DNA of 55,482 bases from Pelatocladus maniniholoensis HA4357-MV3 (GTDB lineage Bacteria; Cyanobacteriota; Cyanobacteriia; Cyanobacteriales; Nostocaceae). Within the stretch, counting starts at the first letter, position 1; every line of letters starts with the position of its first letter. The stretch spans positions 1 to 55,482 of the forward strand of contig JAHHHW010000094.1 in assembly GCA_019359115.1 (NCBI GenBank), written 5' to 3'. The position numbers were made by a program, and so were the translations under genes. This document shows, piece after piece, positions 34,705-43,395 of the stretch. A model generated the notes under the pieces. It ran no database searches and was not told the DNA's origin. It was given only the letters and a program-made list of their open reading frames with translations.

Positions 34705-36345
34705 ATGCTACTTTACATGAAAAATATTTTTTTTAAGAGATTGACAAATTCATATTTAATTTCTATTATATTCTTAGTTCAAGGATGTTCTACAATTCCT
34801 CAAAAAATACAACAGTCTGCAAACATCCAAAACAATCAGCTATTCCAAGCATTTCAGCAGACTAATGAATCAAATATTATCGTTTCTGTCAAATATTTTG
34901 GGGCTATTGGTAACAATATTACAGATGATACAAACGCTATTCAAAAAGCAATTGATACTGTTGATCAAGCAGGGGGAGGAACTGTCTTTTTTCCCAATGG
35001 CATTTATATAGTCAAGATAAATCATTCTAAATCACACGCTATTACAATTCGTTCTAAAGTCACACTCAGGGGAGCTTCAAATAAAACAAGTGTGATTAAA
35101 TTAGCTGCTAAACAAGGGAATTATAGTTCTATTTTAGCTGGAGAAAGACCAGACTCAGATTTGTCAGACTTTGCTATGTATGACTTGACAATTGATGGTA
35201 ATAGCACCACCAATCCAGCTGAACCAGACCCAGATCCAAAAAAGCCGACACCAATCACAAGAATGAGATATGCTGTTCGAGTTTATGTCGGTTCCAGAAT
35301 TAATATAGAGAGATGTAGATTTCGGAATTTAAATAGCAGAAATGTGATTACTGTTAATGGCTATGTTGCTCCATTTAAAGTCTCAGTTACAGATGTTTTA
35401 ATTAAGAATAATATCTTTGAATTAATTGGTGGAGGGAAAGTAGATTATGACCATTCAACAATTTACACTCATGGTAAACGTATTGAAATAGCTAACAATT
35501 ATTTTTCATCCAGAAATGGGGCAGGTACTAATGGAGCCAGGACAGCAATTGAAATACATGGAGATGAACAAACTGTTAAGGATAATAAAATTAATGGATT
35601 TGCTAATGGGATATATATTACAGGTTATGCTAGCAGTGCAAATCATCTGATTGTAACCGATAATATCATTAATGATGCATACTGGGGCATTATGATATGG
35701 TCATTTTTTAGTTATGGAAATACTAATTATCCTGCAATTAGTAATTGTGTTGTTCGGAAAAATCAAATTCGTTTGAATGTTGATGGTTGGCGTAGGTTAT
35801 GGGGAGATAGTGCTAGCGTAGGTATTATGTTAGAACCAGACTCAGATGCTCCCATAAAAAACTTAGATATTGTTAATAATGATATCTCCGTTATCAAATT
35901 TTCGGGAAGAGGTCGTGTTAATGACAATATTGCTAATGGCATCAGATTATGGAGAGATGCTGCTGCGAATGTAGAAAGTGAAAATATTCGTATTTTAGGT
36001 AACAAAATACAAAATTCTTTGGCAGGTGGAATTTATATCTTTATGCCGATTAAAACAGGTGAAATATCTAATAATATGATTGTAAATCCAGGTCAAAGTA
36101 ACGGTAACTTTCACGACGATTATCGAGCAGGAATGATAGTTGATGGAGTTTTTGAGAACGTTAAGTTTAAGAAGAATTTGCTACTTGATAATCAGCGACA
36201 TAATACCCTAAAGGGAGGCATTATCTCTTCAGCTAAATGTATAAATATCTGTGAGGCATCTGGAAATAAGTTGCAGGTAAAAAGTGGTGCTAAATTTCCA
36301 ATTTTTAGAAATACTAAAAATACAAATTTTGTAGTTTCAGATTAG
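34705..36345 (+). CDS. Right-handed beta-helix lipoprotein (pectate-lyase-3-like)
   Basis: A protein of 546 residues with an N-terminal signal and a lipobox-like cysteine (SIIFLVQGCSTIP, Cys near residue 28). Residues ~55-110 carry the classic pectate-lyase-3 opening: VKYFGAIGNNITDDTNAIQK, then AGGGTVFFPNGIY. A long beta-helix follows with repeated I-x-N-N and N-x-I short strands (IKNNIFELIGGG, VTDNIINDAYWGIMIW, IVNNDISVI, ILGNKIQNSLAGGIYIF). The family includes lyases, hydrolases and epimerases; no catalytic residues can be assigned with confidence. Located between the polymerase and a glycosyltransferase, it may trim, epimerise or release the polymer outside the inner membrane. Confidence 0.85.
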   Translation: MLLYMKNIFFKRLTNSYLISIIFLVQGCSTIPQKIQQSANIQNNQLFQAFQQTNESNIIVSVKYFGAIGNNITDDTNAIQKAIDTVDQAGGGTVFFPNGIYIVKINHSKSHAITIRSKVTLRGASNKTSVIKLAAKQGNYSSILAGERPDSDLSDFAMYDLTIDGNSTTNPAEPDPDPKKPTPITRMRYAVRVYVGSRINIERCRFRNLNSRNVITVNGYVAPFKVSVTDVLIKNNIFELIGGGKVDYDHSTIYTHGKRIEIANNYFSSRNGAGTNGARTAIEIHGDEQTVKDNKINGFANGIYITGYASSANHLIVTDNIINDAYWGIMIWSFFSYGNTNYPAISNCVVRKNQIRLNVDGWRRLWGDSASVGIMLEPDSDAPIKNLDIVNNDISVIKFSGRGRVNDNIANGIRLWRDAAANVESENIRILGNKIQNSLAGGIYIFMPIKTGEISNNMIVNPGQSNGNFHDDYRAGMIVDGVFENVKFKKNLLLDNQRHNTLKGGIISSAKCINICEASGNKLQVKSGAKFPIFRNTKNTNFVVSD

Positions 36346-36397
36346 ACAAAGATTCAGCTATTGACGCAATTTACTTTACCATTTATTAATTCCCAAT

Positions 36398-37639
36398 ATG
36401 GATCTGCTGGTAGCACTTGAGCATCGTTTTGAGAGAACACCAGATGGTAAGGTGTGGACACTCACTATGTTTCCACATTCATTCTGGATACGTTATTTAG
36501 AAGTTTTTGAGCATGTGCGTGTGGTAGCTCGTGTACGCGAAGTATCATTGGTTTCGACTGGATGGAAACGCGCTGATGGCGATGGAGTCTCATTTGTAGC
36601 TATACCTTATTATGTAGGGCCAGTGCAGTATCTGTTGCGGATACGACAAGTCCAGCAAGCGATCGCTAATGCTTTGACTCTTAATGATGCTGTAATTTTG
36701 CGTGTTTCCTCCCAAATTGCCAATCATTTTCTACCTATCTTACGTCGAAATCACTATCCTTACGGAGTAGAAGTTGTTGCTGACCCCTACGATGTCTTTG
36801 CTCCTAGTTCAGTTAGACATCCTTTAAGACGCTTTTTCCGTTGGTTGTTCCCCCGTCAGTTACGACGACTTTGTACTGAAGCCTGTGCAGCAGCTTATGT
36901 CACCGAAGGTGCGCTACAACATCGGTATCCAGCAGGGATAAAAACTTTTTCAACTTACTTTTCAGATGTTGATCTACCTCATTCCGCTTTTGTCTGTTTA
37001 CCTCGCATTCTGACGCCAACAAAAGATTTTGTGAGCCTAATCTATGTAGGCACAATGGATCAACTTTATAAGGCTCCTGACGTACTGATTGAAGCTGTTG
37101 CTAGATGTATTCAAGAGGGGCTAAACCTAAAGTTGGTCTTGATAGGGGATGGCAAGCACCGGGCAGAATTGGAAGCCAAAGCTGCGGTTCTGGGTGTGAC
37201 AGAGCATATTAATTTTCTGGGTTGGTTACCTGCTGGTAATGCTGTATGTACTCAGTTAGATAGAGCAGATCTTTTTGTCCTACCATCCCATCAAGAAGGC
37301 TTACCAAGAGCAATGGTTGAAGCAATGGCCAGAGGACTTCCCTGCATCGGATCTACAGTAGGGGGTATCCCTGAATTGCTTGTGTGTGAAGATTTGGTGC
37401 CACCCGGAGACGTAGTTGCGCTATTCAGTAAAATTCGTGAGGTGGTAACTGATCCAGAGCGCATGACTCGCATGTCAGTTCGTAACTTGCAGAAGGCAAA
37501 AAAATACACAGATGAAAGGTTGCGTGAGCAACGAATTGAGTTCTACTGCTACATCCGAGAAACAACGCAGGTGTGGCTGAATGAACAAAAACAAGAGTAT
37601 TGGCAAGCACTAGATCAGCTCGAAAACAGACCCTATTAA
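36398..37639 (+). CDS. GT4-family glycosyltransferase
   Basis: A protein of 413 residues. The N-terminal half is divergent (HSFWIRYLEVFEHVRVVARV), while the C-terminal half is clearly GT4: FVSLIYVGTMDQLYKAPDVL, LVLIGDGKHRAELEAKA and the donor-site motif FVLPSHQEGLPRAMVEAMAR. A retaining transferase for the repeat unit. It begins 52 bases after the beta-helix gene, same strand. Sugar specificity cannot be read from sequence. Confidence 0.9.
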   Translation: MDLLVALEHRFERTPDGKVWTLTMFPHSFWIRYLEVFEHVRVVARVREVSLVSTGWKRADGDGVSFVAIPYYVGPVQYLLRIRQVQQAIANALTLNDAVILRVSSQIANHFLPILRRNHYPYGVEVVADPYDVFAPSSVRHPLRRFFRWLFPRQLRRLCTEACAAAYVTEGALQHRYPAGIKTFSTYFSDVDLPHSAFVCLPRILTPTKDFVSLIYVGTMDQLYKAPDVLIEAVARCIQEGLNLKLVLIGDGKHRAELEAKAAVLGVTEHINFLGWLPAGNAVCTQLDRADLFVLPSHQEGLPRAMVEAMARGLPCIGSTVGGIPELLVCEDLVPPGDVVALFSKIREVVTDPERMTRMSVRNLQKAKKYTDERLREQRIEFYCYIRETTQVWLNEQKQEYWQALDQLENRPY

Positions 37640-37697
37640 GTAGTTAAGCAAAATTAAATTCATTTGTGAAGATAGGGAACAGGAAATAGGTGATGAA

Positions 37698-38903
37698 ATG
37701 AAAATCCTGCATATTTGCGCCATCGGAGCTACAGTTGAAACCCTTTTAAAACCTCAGATTGATTACTTTTTATCTCGTAATTTGTTAGTGGAAATTGCTT
37801 GCTCTCCAGGAATTGAGATGGAACGGCTCCAACAAGAGGGTTATGTTATTCATCCCATTCAAATTGATCGCCAAATTTCTCCACTACTGAACATTAGAAC
37901 TATTTACCAACTTGCCCAATTGATGCGACAGAATCAGTATGACCTTGTTCACGTTCATACTCCAATTGCTGCTGTTCTGGGTCGCATTGCTGCCAAATTA
38001 GTCGGAGTCAAACGGATTGTCTATACTGCTCATGGCTTTCCCTTCTATGAGCAATCTTCTTTCCTCCAATATTGGTTTTACTTTACCGTTGAAAAGATAG
38101 CTGCTTTGTTGACTGACCTGATCTTTACCCTAAATTACGAAGATATCCGCACAGCTCGTAAAAAGGGTCTTTGTCCACCCGAAAAGATTGTTTACCTGGG
38201 TAATGGTGTAGATATTAATCGCTTCCAATGCGATCGCCTCTCAAAAAGCAATCAAGCACAATTAAAAGAATCTTTGGGTATCCCTGCGAATACTAATTTG
38301 ATAGTCGGCACAATTGGGCGTTTAACTCGCAAAAAAGGAAGTGAATATTTAATTGAAGCAGCTGCTTGGTTATTGCCTAAGTTTCCTAACTTACACATTT
38401 TGGTGATCGGCAGTCAACTCATCGGAGATCCTGACCCTTTCCACACTGAGTTAATAGAACGAATTCACACTCTAGGAATTGAAGAACACGTAACTCTTAC
38501 AGGTCAACGTACCGACATCCCAGAATTACTGGGTCTTTTAGATATCTTTGCACTACCTACTTTTCACAATGAAGGACTCCCTCGTTCGATTCTGGAAGCA
38601 ATGGCAATGGCTTTACCCGTTGTCACCACAGATATTCGCGGATGTCGAGAGGCAGTTGTGCATGGAAAAACAGGTCTAATCGTACCCTCACACGATAGCG
38701 AAAAGTTAGCAGCAGCTTTGGAAATATTACTATCAAATCCAGACCAGCGAACAGCTTACGGGCAAGCAGGGCGATGGCGGCTTGAAAGTCAATATGATGA
38801 AAGATTCGTATTCCAACGACTCTGCGAATTCTATCGAAAGCTAGGAATTGTCTTACCGACCTTTGATCTAGCAATCCAAAATTCAAAGTCTAAAATCGGA
38901 TGA
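37698..38903 (+). CDS. GT4-family glycosyltransferase with repeat-derived C-terminus
   Basis: A protein of 401 residues, full-length GT-B. Start MKILHICAIGATVETLLKPQ, acceptor-side YDLVHVHTPIAAVLGRIAAK with YTAHGFPFYE, and donor domain GTIGRLTRKKGSEYLIEAA with FALPTFHNEGLPRSILEAMA. The last ten residues (IQNSKSKIG-) are encoded by degenerate CCAAAAT-type heptamers, so a dispersed repeat has become the end of the gene. The TGA overlaps the ATG of the phosphoglycosyl transferase by four bases. Confidence 0.92.
   Translation: MKILHICAIGATVETLLKPQIDYFLSRNLLVEIACSPGIEMERLQQEGYVIHPIQIDRQISPLLNIRTIYQLAQLMRQNQYDLVHVHTPIAAVLGRIAAKLVGVKRIVYTAHGFPFYEQSSFLQYWFYFTVEKIAALLTDLIFTLNYEDIRTARKKGLCPPEKIVYLGNGVDINRFQCDRLSKSNQAQLKESLGIPANTNLIVGTIGRLTRKKGSEYLIEAAAWLLPKFPNLHILVIGSQLIGDPDPFHTELIERIHTLGIEEHVTLTGQRTDIPELLGLLDIFALPTFHNEGLPRSILEAMAMALPVVTTDIRGCREAVVHGKTGLIVPSHDSEKLAAALEILLSNPDQRTAYGQAGRWRLESQYDERFVFQRLCEFYRKLGIVLPTFDLAIQNSKSKIG
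38876..38896. repeat. Heptamer repeats inside the glycosyltransferase 3' end
   Basis: CCAAAAT, TCAAAGT, CTAAAAT in tandem, the same heptamer class as at 7350 and 27514, here in coding sequence and immediately before the stop. Confidence 0.75.
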
Positions 38904-39553
38904 CTGAAACTTGGACAGCCAAAAAGTGGCAAGAAGTTAAGCAAGCTTATCTCACAGAATACAAGAGTAGAAAAATACAACTGATGTACAAACGCTTGTT
39001 AGATATCAGCATCGCCAGTATAGCAATCATATTCTTTTTACCTGTCTTGTTTCTGATTGCTTTGGCAGTTCGGCTGAGTTCTCCTGGAGCGATTCTCTTT
39101 TGTCAAGAACGTTTAGGAATATTGGGAGAGCCATTTGTGATCTATAAATTTCGCACAATGATTGATGGAGCTATCCACATTGGTACTGGTCTAAATACAT
39201 TCAAAGGTGATCCTCGCATTACACCTATTGGTAAATTCTTACGCGAATATCATCTCGATGAATTACCTCAACTTTTCAATGTTCTCCGTGGTGATATGAG
39301 TTTGGTTGGGCCGAGACCGCTATTAACTTCGACTCTATTAACCTATAGCAATTGGCAAAAACGGCGTTTGTTAATGCCACCAGGTCTGACAGCTTGGGAA
39401 GCGATCAATGGTGGTTTGGAAAATGATTTAAATGAACGGCTTAAGCTAGATGTTTGGTATGTAGACAACTGGAATTTTTGGTTGGATATAGTCATTCTTT
39501 TGCGAACCATTCCAGTAGTTCTTCGCAAAGAAGGTATCTACGAACAAAGATAG
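38900..39553 (+). CDS. Initiating phosphoglycosyl transferase (monotopic, bacterial sugar transferase)
   Basis: A protein of 217 residues of the small monotopic PGT class (PglC/WecP-like catalytic core). It has a single re-entrant helix at residues ~35-58 (ISIASIAIIFFLPVLFLIAL), the basic FRTM segment, the catalytic Asp-Glu pair near 120-121 (EYHLDELPQ) and GDMSLVGPRPLL. It transfers a sugar-1-phosphate from an NDP-sugar to undecaprenyl phosphate, starting each repeat unit at the cytoplasmic face. It lacks the extra N-terminal helices of WcaJ/WbaP. A DiNAcBac- or QuiNAc-type donor would fit the upstream dehydratase, which is inference. Confidence 0.93.
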   Translation: MTETWTAKKWQEVKQAYLTEYKSRKIQLMYKRLLDISIASIAIIFFLPVLFLIALAVRLSSPGAILFCQERLGILGEPFVIYKFRTMIDGAIHIGTGLNTFKGDPRITPIGKFLREYHLDELPQLFNVLRGDMSLVGPRPLLTSTLLTYSNWQKRRLLMPPGLTAWEAINGGLENDLNERLKLDVWYVDNWNFWLDIVILLRTIPVVLRKEGIYEQR

Positions 39554-39561
39554 GGGCTTTT

Positions 39562-40254
39562 ATGAAGAGTGTAGTCATTCACCAACCACAGTATTTACCC
39601 TACATGGGTTTCTTTCATAAGCTGCAACAAAGTGACATCTTTGTGGCAATGGACAATGTACAGTTTGAGAGGCGCGGTATTCAACATCGCAACAAAATCA
39701 AGACCTGTCAAGGAGCGCAATGGCTAACAGTACCAGTAGTTCATCGCTCAAGAGACGAAGAACTCATCAATGAAATGCTGATCAATTCAGATTTTCCTTG
39801 GTCTCGGAAGCATTGGCAGACCCTGGTAACAAATTATTCCCGCGCTCCCTACTTCCATAAATATAGTTCAGAAATCCAGCAAATTCTCAGTAGAGAATGG
39901 AGTAATCTTTGTGAACTCAACATGGCACTAATTCAATGGGTCATGGATGTGTTAGATATCAAAAAGCCTATTGTTTACCTGTCTACATTGGAAGTTGAAG
40001 GTAACAAATCTGAACTATTAATCGATATCTGTAAAGCTGTAGGATCTGATACTTATTTATCTGGTTATGGAGGCAAAAAGTATATGGATTTGGAAGCTTT
40101 TAAAGCTGCTGATATTAATGTTTTGTGGCAAGAATTCACTTATCCATCATACGCTCAAGTTTTTCCAGAATTAGGATTTCTGCCCAATCTGTCGATTATA
40201 GATACTCTGTTTTGTTGTGGTTCAGAAACTAGAAAATTATTGGATATTTGTTGA
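39562..40254 (+). CDS. WbqC-like family protein
   Basis: A protein of about 230 residues from the ATG at 39562 (TAGGGG just upstream); the frame is open further into the preceding gene but that part is a shadow. Hallmarks of WbqC-like proteins are the start VVIHQPQYLPYMGFFHKL, then DIFVAMDNVQFERRGIQHRN and YLSGYGGKKYMD. The family is common in O-antigen and EPS loci and is associated with unusual amino-sugar modification; its reaction is not firmly known to me. First gene of the sugar-modification block. Confidence 0.88.
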   Translation: MKSVVIHQPQYLPYMGFFHKLQQSDIFVAMDNVQFERRGIQHRNKIKTCQGAQWLTVPVVHRSRDEELINEMLINSDFPWSRKHWQTLVTNYSRAPYFHKYSSEIQQILSREWSNLCELNMALIQWVMDVLDIKKPIVYLSTLEVEGNKSELLIDICKAVGSDTYLSGYGGKKYMDLEAFKAADINVLWQEFTYPSYAQVFPELGFLPNLSIIDTLFCCGSETRKLLDIC

Positions 40255-40262
40255 GTAAAATT

Positions 40263-40931
40263 ATGAACCATAAAATACTGATTATTGCACCACATCCTGA
40301 TGATGAAATACTAGGTGTTGGCGGAACAATAGCTCGGTTTGCAGCTGAGAAAAATGAAGTTTATGTAGTAATTATGACTCAAGGCTATCCACCCGATTTT
40401 TCGGAGGAGATGAATCAAATAGATCGCCAAGAAGCATTAGCAGCACATCAAATTTTAGGTGTTAAAGAAACCATTTTTCTTTCGTTTCCAGCAGCTAGAT
40501 TAGACAATGTACCGCACCGTGATATGAATGAGCAGCTGCTTAAGTTAATTCAAAGAATTCAACCAGATATGCTTTTTGTTCCTTTTATTGGTGATTTACA
40601 TATGGATCATCAAAGAGTATTCTTATCATCTTTGGTAGCAGCAAGACCAAATAATCCTTATGCACCAAAATCAATATATGCCTACGAAACACTTTCGGAA
40701 ACTAATTGGAATGCTCCTTATATAACTGCAAATTTTGTTCCTAATGTTTTCGTTAATATTTCTGCTTTTTTGGAAACTAAACTAGAAGCAATGCGACTGT
40801 ACGCTTCACAAATCAAACCTTTTCCTAATGAGCGTTCTGAGGAGTCATTGCGAGCTTTAGCTACTTTACGTGGGAGTACAGTTAATCTTTTTGCTGCGGA
40901 AGCTTTTTATCTGATTCGTCAAATATATTAA
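40263..40931 (+). CDS. PIG-L (LmbE) family N-deacetylase
   Basis: A protein of about 222 residues. The zinc-binding signature PHPDDEILGVGG is at the N-terminus (His, Asp and a third ligand later in LHMDHQRVFLSS). The family removes N-acetyl groups from sugars such as GlcNAc in GPI, mycothiol and bacillithiol pathways. Here it probably deacetylates a lipid- or nucleotide-linked amino sugar. The ATG at 40263 lies eight bases after the WbqC stop. Downstream is a 128-base AT-rich gap. Confidence 0.9.
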   Translation: MNHKILIIAPHPDDEILGVGGTIARFAAEKNEVYVVIMTQGYPPDFSEEMNQIDRQEALAAHQILGVKETIFLSFPAARLDNVPHRDMNEQLLKLIQRIQPDMLFVPFIGDLHMDHQRVFLSSLVAARPNNPYAPKSIYAYETLSETNWNAPYITANFVPNVFVNISAFLETKLEAMRLYASQIKPFPNERSEESLRALATLRGSTVNLFAAEAFYLIRQIY

Positions 40932-41059
40932 CTAAATCTTACTAATGTTCAAAATCTGGAATTACGCCATAGAGGACGTAAAGTATACAGAATAGTTTGA
41001 GAGGTTTTTGGCGTAAATGTTAAAAATCCTTTTTGAGACTTTTATACAATTAATTAATC

Positions 41060-42130
41060 ATGAAAACTAAAATCATTGATTTATCAAATCCCTTATGGTT
41101 AGAAACGCTGGAAAAATTGCGTTATGATTTTTATCATTTACCTCAATTTGTGTATTTAGAATCTCAAAGAACTAACACTACTCCACAAGCTCTTTTGATT
41201 TCTGAAGGAGAAAAAATATTTTTTTTACCTTATTTGATACGTCGATGTGATGATTTACTTGATGGAGAATTAATTCCAGAGCTTTTTGATGTAGTTTCGC
41301 CATACGGCTATCCAGGAATTTTGCTGAGTGAAGCAGCAGCTAACTCACCAGATTTTTTGGAATTAGCTATCAAAAGCTTAATCTTTGTATTGCGTAATCA
41401 GAATATTTGTTCGGCATTCTTTCGACTGCATCCCATACTCAATCAAGGTTTAGAAAAAATATATTCACCTGAGATATGCAAAATCACTGGTGAGACTGTG
41501 GCTATCAATTTAAAGCTTTCTCATGAGGAAATATGGACGCAGACACACTCTAGCCATCGTAAAGTAATTAATCGACATAAACGGAATGGAATCAAAGTAA
41601 AAATGGTTTTATTTGATGAATATTTAGAAGATTTTCTAGAAATATATTATGAAAGTATGGAGCGTGTAGGAGCTACTAAATTATATTATTTTAGCCATGA
41701 GTTTTTTTGGAAATTGTCAAAAAAATTAATCAATAATCTACATTTGAGTATTGTGGAATTAGATAATGAGATTATTAGTGCTTGTTTATTTACTGAATGC
41801 TGTGGAATAGTTCAAAGTTACTTGAGTGGAACAAAAAACCAATTTTTAAAACTTTCTCCTGATAAGCTCATGTTTGATTATGTGAGATTTTGGGCAAAAG
41901 AACGTGGAAATGAATTTATGCATCTGGGAGGTGGATATGGAGGTGCAAAAGATGGCATATATGATTTTAAATCAGGATTTTCAAAATTACGATACAAATT
42001 TCTGACATTACGCCTAATTACAGACGAGGAAAAGTATAACTATTTAGTTAATTTACGAGCCAAATTTTTAAATAAGCAGGCAGAAGCACTATTCAATTCA
42101 TCGTTTTTTCCTGCTTATCGTTCACTTTAA
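41060..42130 (+). CDS. FemAB/GNAT-fold acyl- or aminoacyl-transferase-like protein
   Basis: A protein of 356 residues of the FemAB-related acetyltransferase group (double GNAT fold). Supporting segments are HSSHRKVINRHKRNGIKVKM in the middle, the core GNAT strand IVELDNEIISACLFTECCG and the late HLGGGYGGAKDGIYDFKSGF motif typical of exopolysaccharide-locus members. It could attach an acyl or aminoacyl group to a free amine such as that generated by the adjacent PIG-L enzyme. The donor, whether tRNA or acyl-CoA, is unknown. Confidence 0.82.
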   Translation: MKTKIIDLSNPLWLETLEKLRYDFYHLPQFVYLESQRTNTTPQALLISEGEKIFFLPYLIRRCDDLLDGELIPELFDVVSPYGYPGILLSEAAANSPDFLELAIKSLIFVLRNQNICSAFFRLHPILNQGLEKIYSPEICKITGETVAINLKLSHEEIWTQTHSSHRKVINRHKRNGIKVKMVLFDEYLEDFLEIYYESMERVGATKLYYFSHEFFWKLSKKLINNLHLSIVELDNEIISACLFTECCGIVQSYLSGTKNQFLKLSPDKLMFDYVRFWAKERGNEFMHLGGGYGGAKDGIYDFKSGFSKLRYKFLTLRLITDEEKYNYLVNLRAKFLNKQAEALFNSSFFPAYRSL

Positions 42131-42316
42131 AAAATAGGTTTTTAACCTAGAGATGTGAAATTTGAAATTTTCCTAAAAAATCAAATAAGGTGCTTAATGA
42201 AGCATATTAGATAGTGGTGCGTGATAACAAAGCCGTATTGTACCCTAATTATTGACTTTATAAATAGTCTCTACTCTAATTCAATTTTATGAAAACCTAA
42301 TTTTTTGGAGGTAGTT

Positions 42317-43393
42317 ATGAGAATACAAAATACTCTTTTACGATATTTTAGATTATTTATTCCTAAGTTTATCAGCGAAGATTATTCTCCGTACAAATGT
42401 AATATTCCTGTGAATGGAATTAACTATAATTTACGCGCGCGGAGAATACATTTGCAAAATAAAATTAAGACGTGGTTTAATACAGGCAAAAATCCTTTTT
42501 TTCAACCTGTACAGTGTCAGGAATGTTTGTTCGATACGCGTATACCAAACATCTATATTGGTGCTGATGGTGTTTGCAATATGTGTATGACATACAAAAA
42601 GAATTTTAAACAAGAAATTCTCGATAGTGAACTGCAAACTTTTGTGAATACCCCAAGAGAAAATGGTGCTAAGGTTGATGCAGTTGTAGGTTTTTCTGGT
42701 GGAAAGGATAGTGCAGTTTCTCTAATTACGGCACGACAGCAATTAGGTTTAGATGTAACTGCTGTTTTGGTTCAGAATGGCTTTATTCCTGAACAGGTAG
42801 TCGAGAACGGTCGAAAGTTGTGTGACAAATTGGGTGTAGAACTAGTTGTATTGAATATCTACCTTGCGCCTTATGTTAAAGAAATGATAGATAATAACTT
42901 TAAGAATGGATACCCTTGTTATAAATGTGGGGACATGTTTTACAAGGAAATTCAAGATTATTGTGTTGAGCATCATATCAATCGGATTATTATGGGACGG
43001 AATTGGTGGCACTGGATAGAGCCAGAAGTACGTTCCACAAAATGGATAACGGATGAGAAGACGGGTATAAAATTGCAGATTTTTTCTCTACCGTTTGTGT
43101 TGCAATTAACTGAAAAGGACGTTTATAGAATATTGGATGAGATTGGTTGGTCAACTGTAAAGATTCATGGTAACAGCACCAACTGTGTTTTACCTGGTTT
43201 AGTGGAATACCAAGTTAACAAGAGACTGGGTTATCATCCAGAGTTGCAACTGCTCTCACGGGAAGTCATTACTGGATTCTTAGACAAAGAAGAAGCCAAA
43301 CATCAATTATCAGACATAAAGGATAATACAGAGACTTTGCACAAGCTTGTGGAAAAGAAACTTGAGGAAAATCAAAGTAGGAAAGAAGACTAA
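42317..43393 (+). CDS. WbpG/PseA-like N-acetyl-sugar amidotransferase (PP-loop ATPase)
   Basis: A protein of about 358 residues. The ATG at 42317 is preceded by TTGGAGG. It combines a zinc-binding part (CQEC near 67-70, CNMC near 87-90, later YKCGD) with a PP-loop FSGGKDSAVSL near 127, the layout of PseA/WbpG-type enzymes that convert an acetamido group to an acetamidino group by adenylating the amide. In Pseudomonas WbpG works with a HisH/HisF-like pair (WbpH-like glutaminase and cyclase) that delivers ammonia; no such pair is encoded here. It lies three bases from the DegT gene. Confidence 0.85.
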   Translation: MRIQNTLLRYFRLFIPKFISEDYSPYKCNIPVNGINYNLRARRIHLQNKIKTWFNTGKNPFFQPVQCQECLFDTRIPNIYIGADGVCNMCMTYKKNFKQEILDSELQTFVNTPRENGAKVDAVVGFSGGKDSAVSLITARQQLGLDVTAVLVQNGFIPEQVVENGRKLCDKLGVELVVLNIYLAPYVKEMIDNNFKNGYPCYKCGDMFYKEIQDYCVEHHINRIIMGRNWWHWIEPEVRSTKWITDEKTGIKLQIFSLPFVLQLTEKDVYRILDEIGWSTVKIHGNSTNCVLPGLVEYQVNKRLGYHPELQLLSREVITGFLDKEEAKHQLSDIKDNTETLHKLVEKKLEENQSRKED

Positions 43394-43395
43394 AC

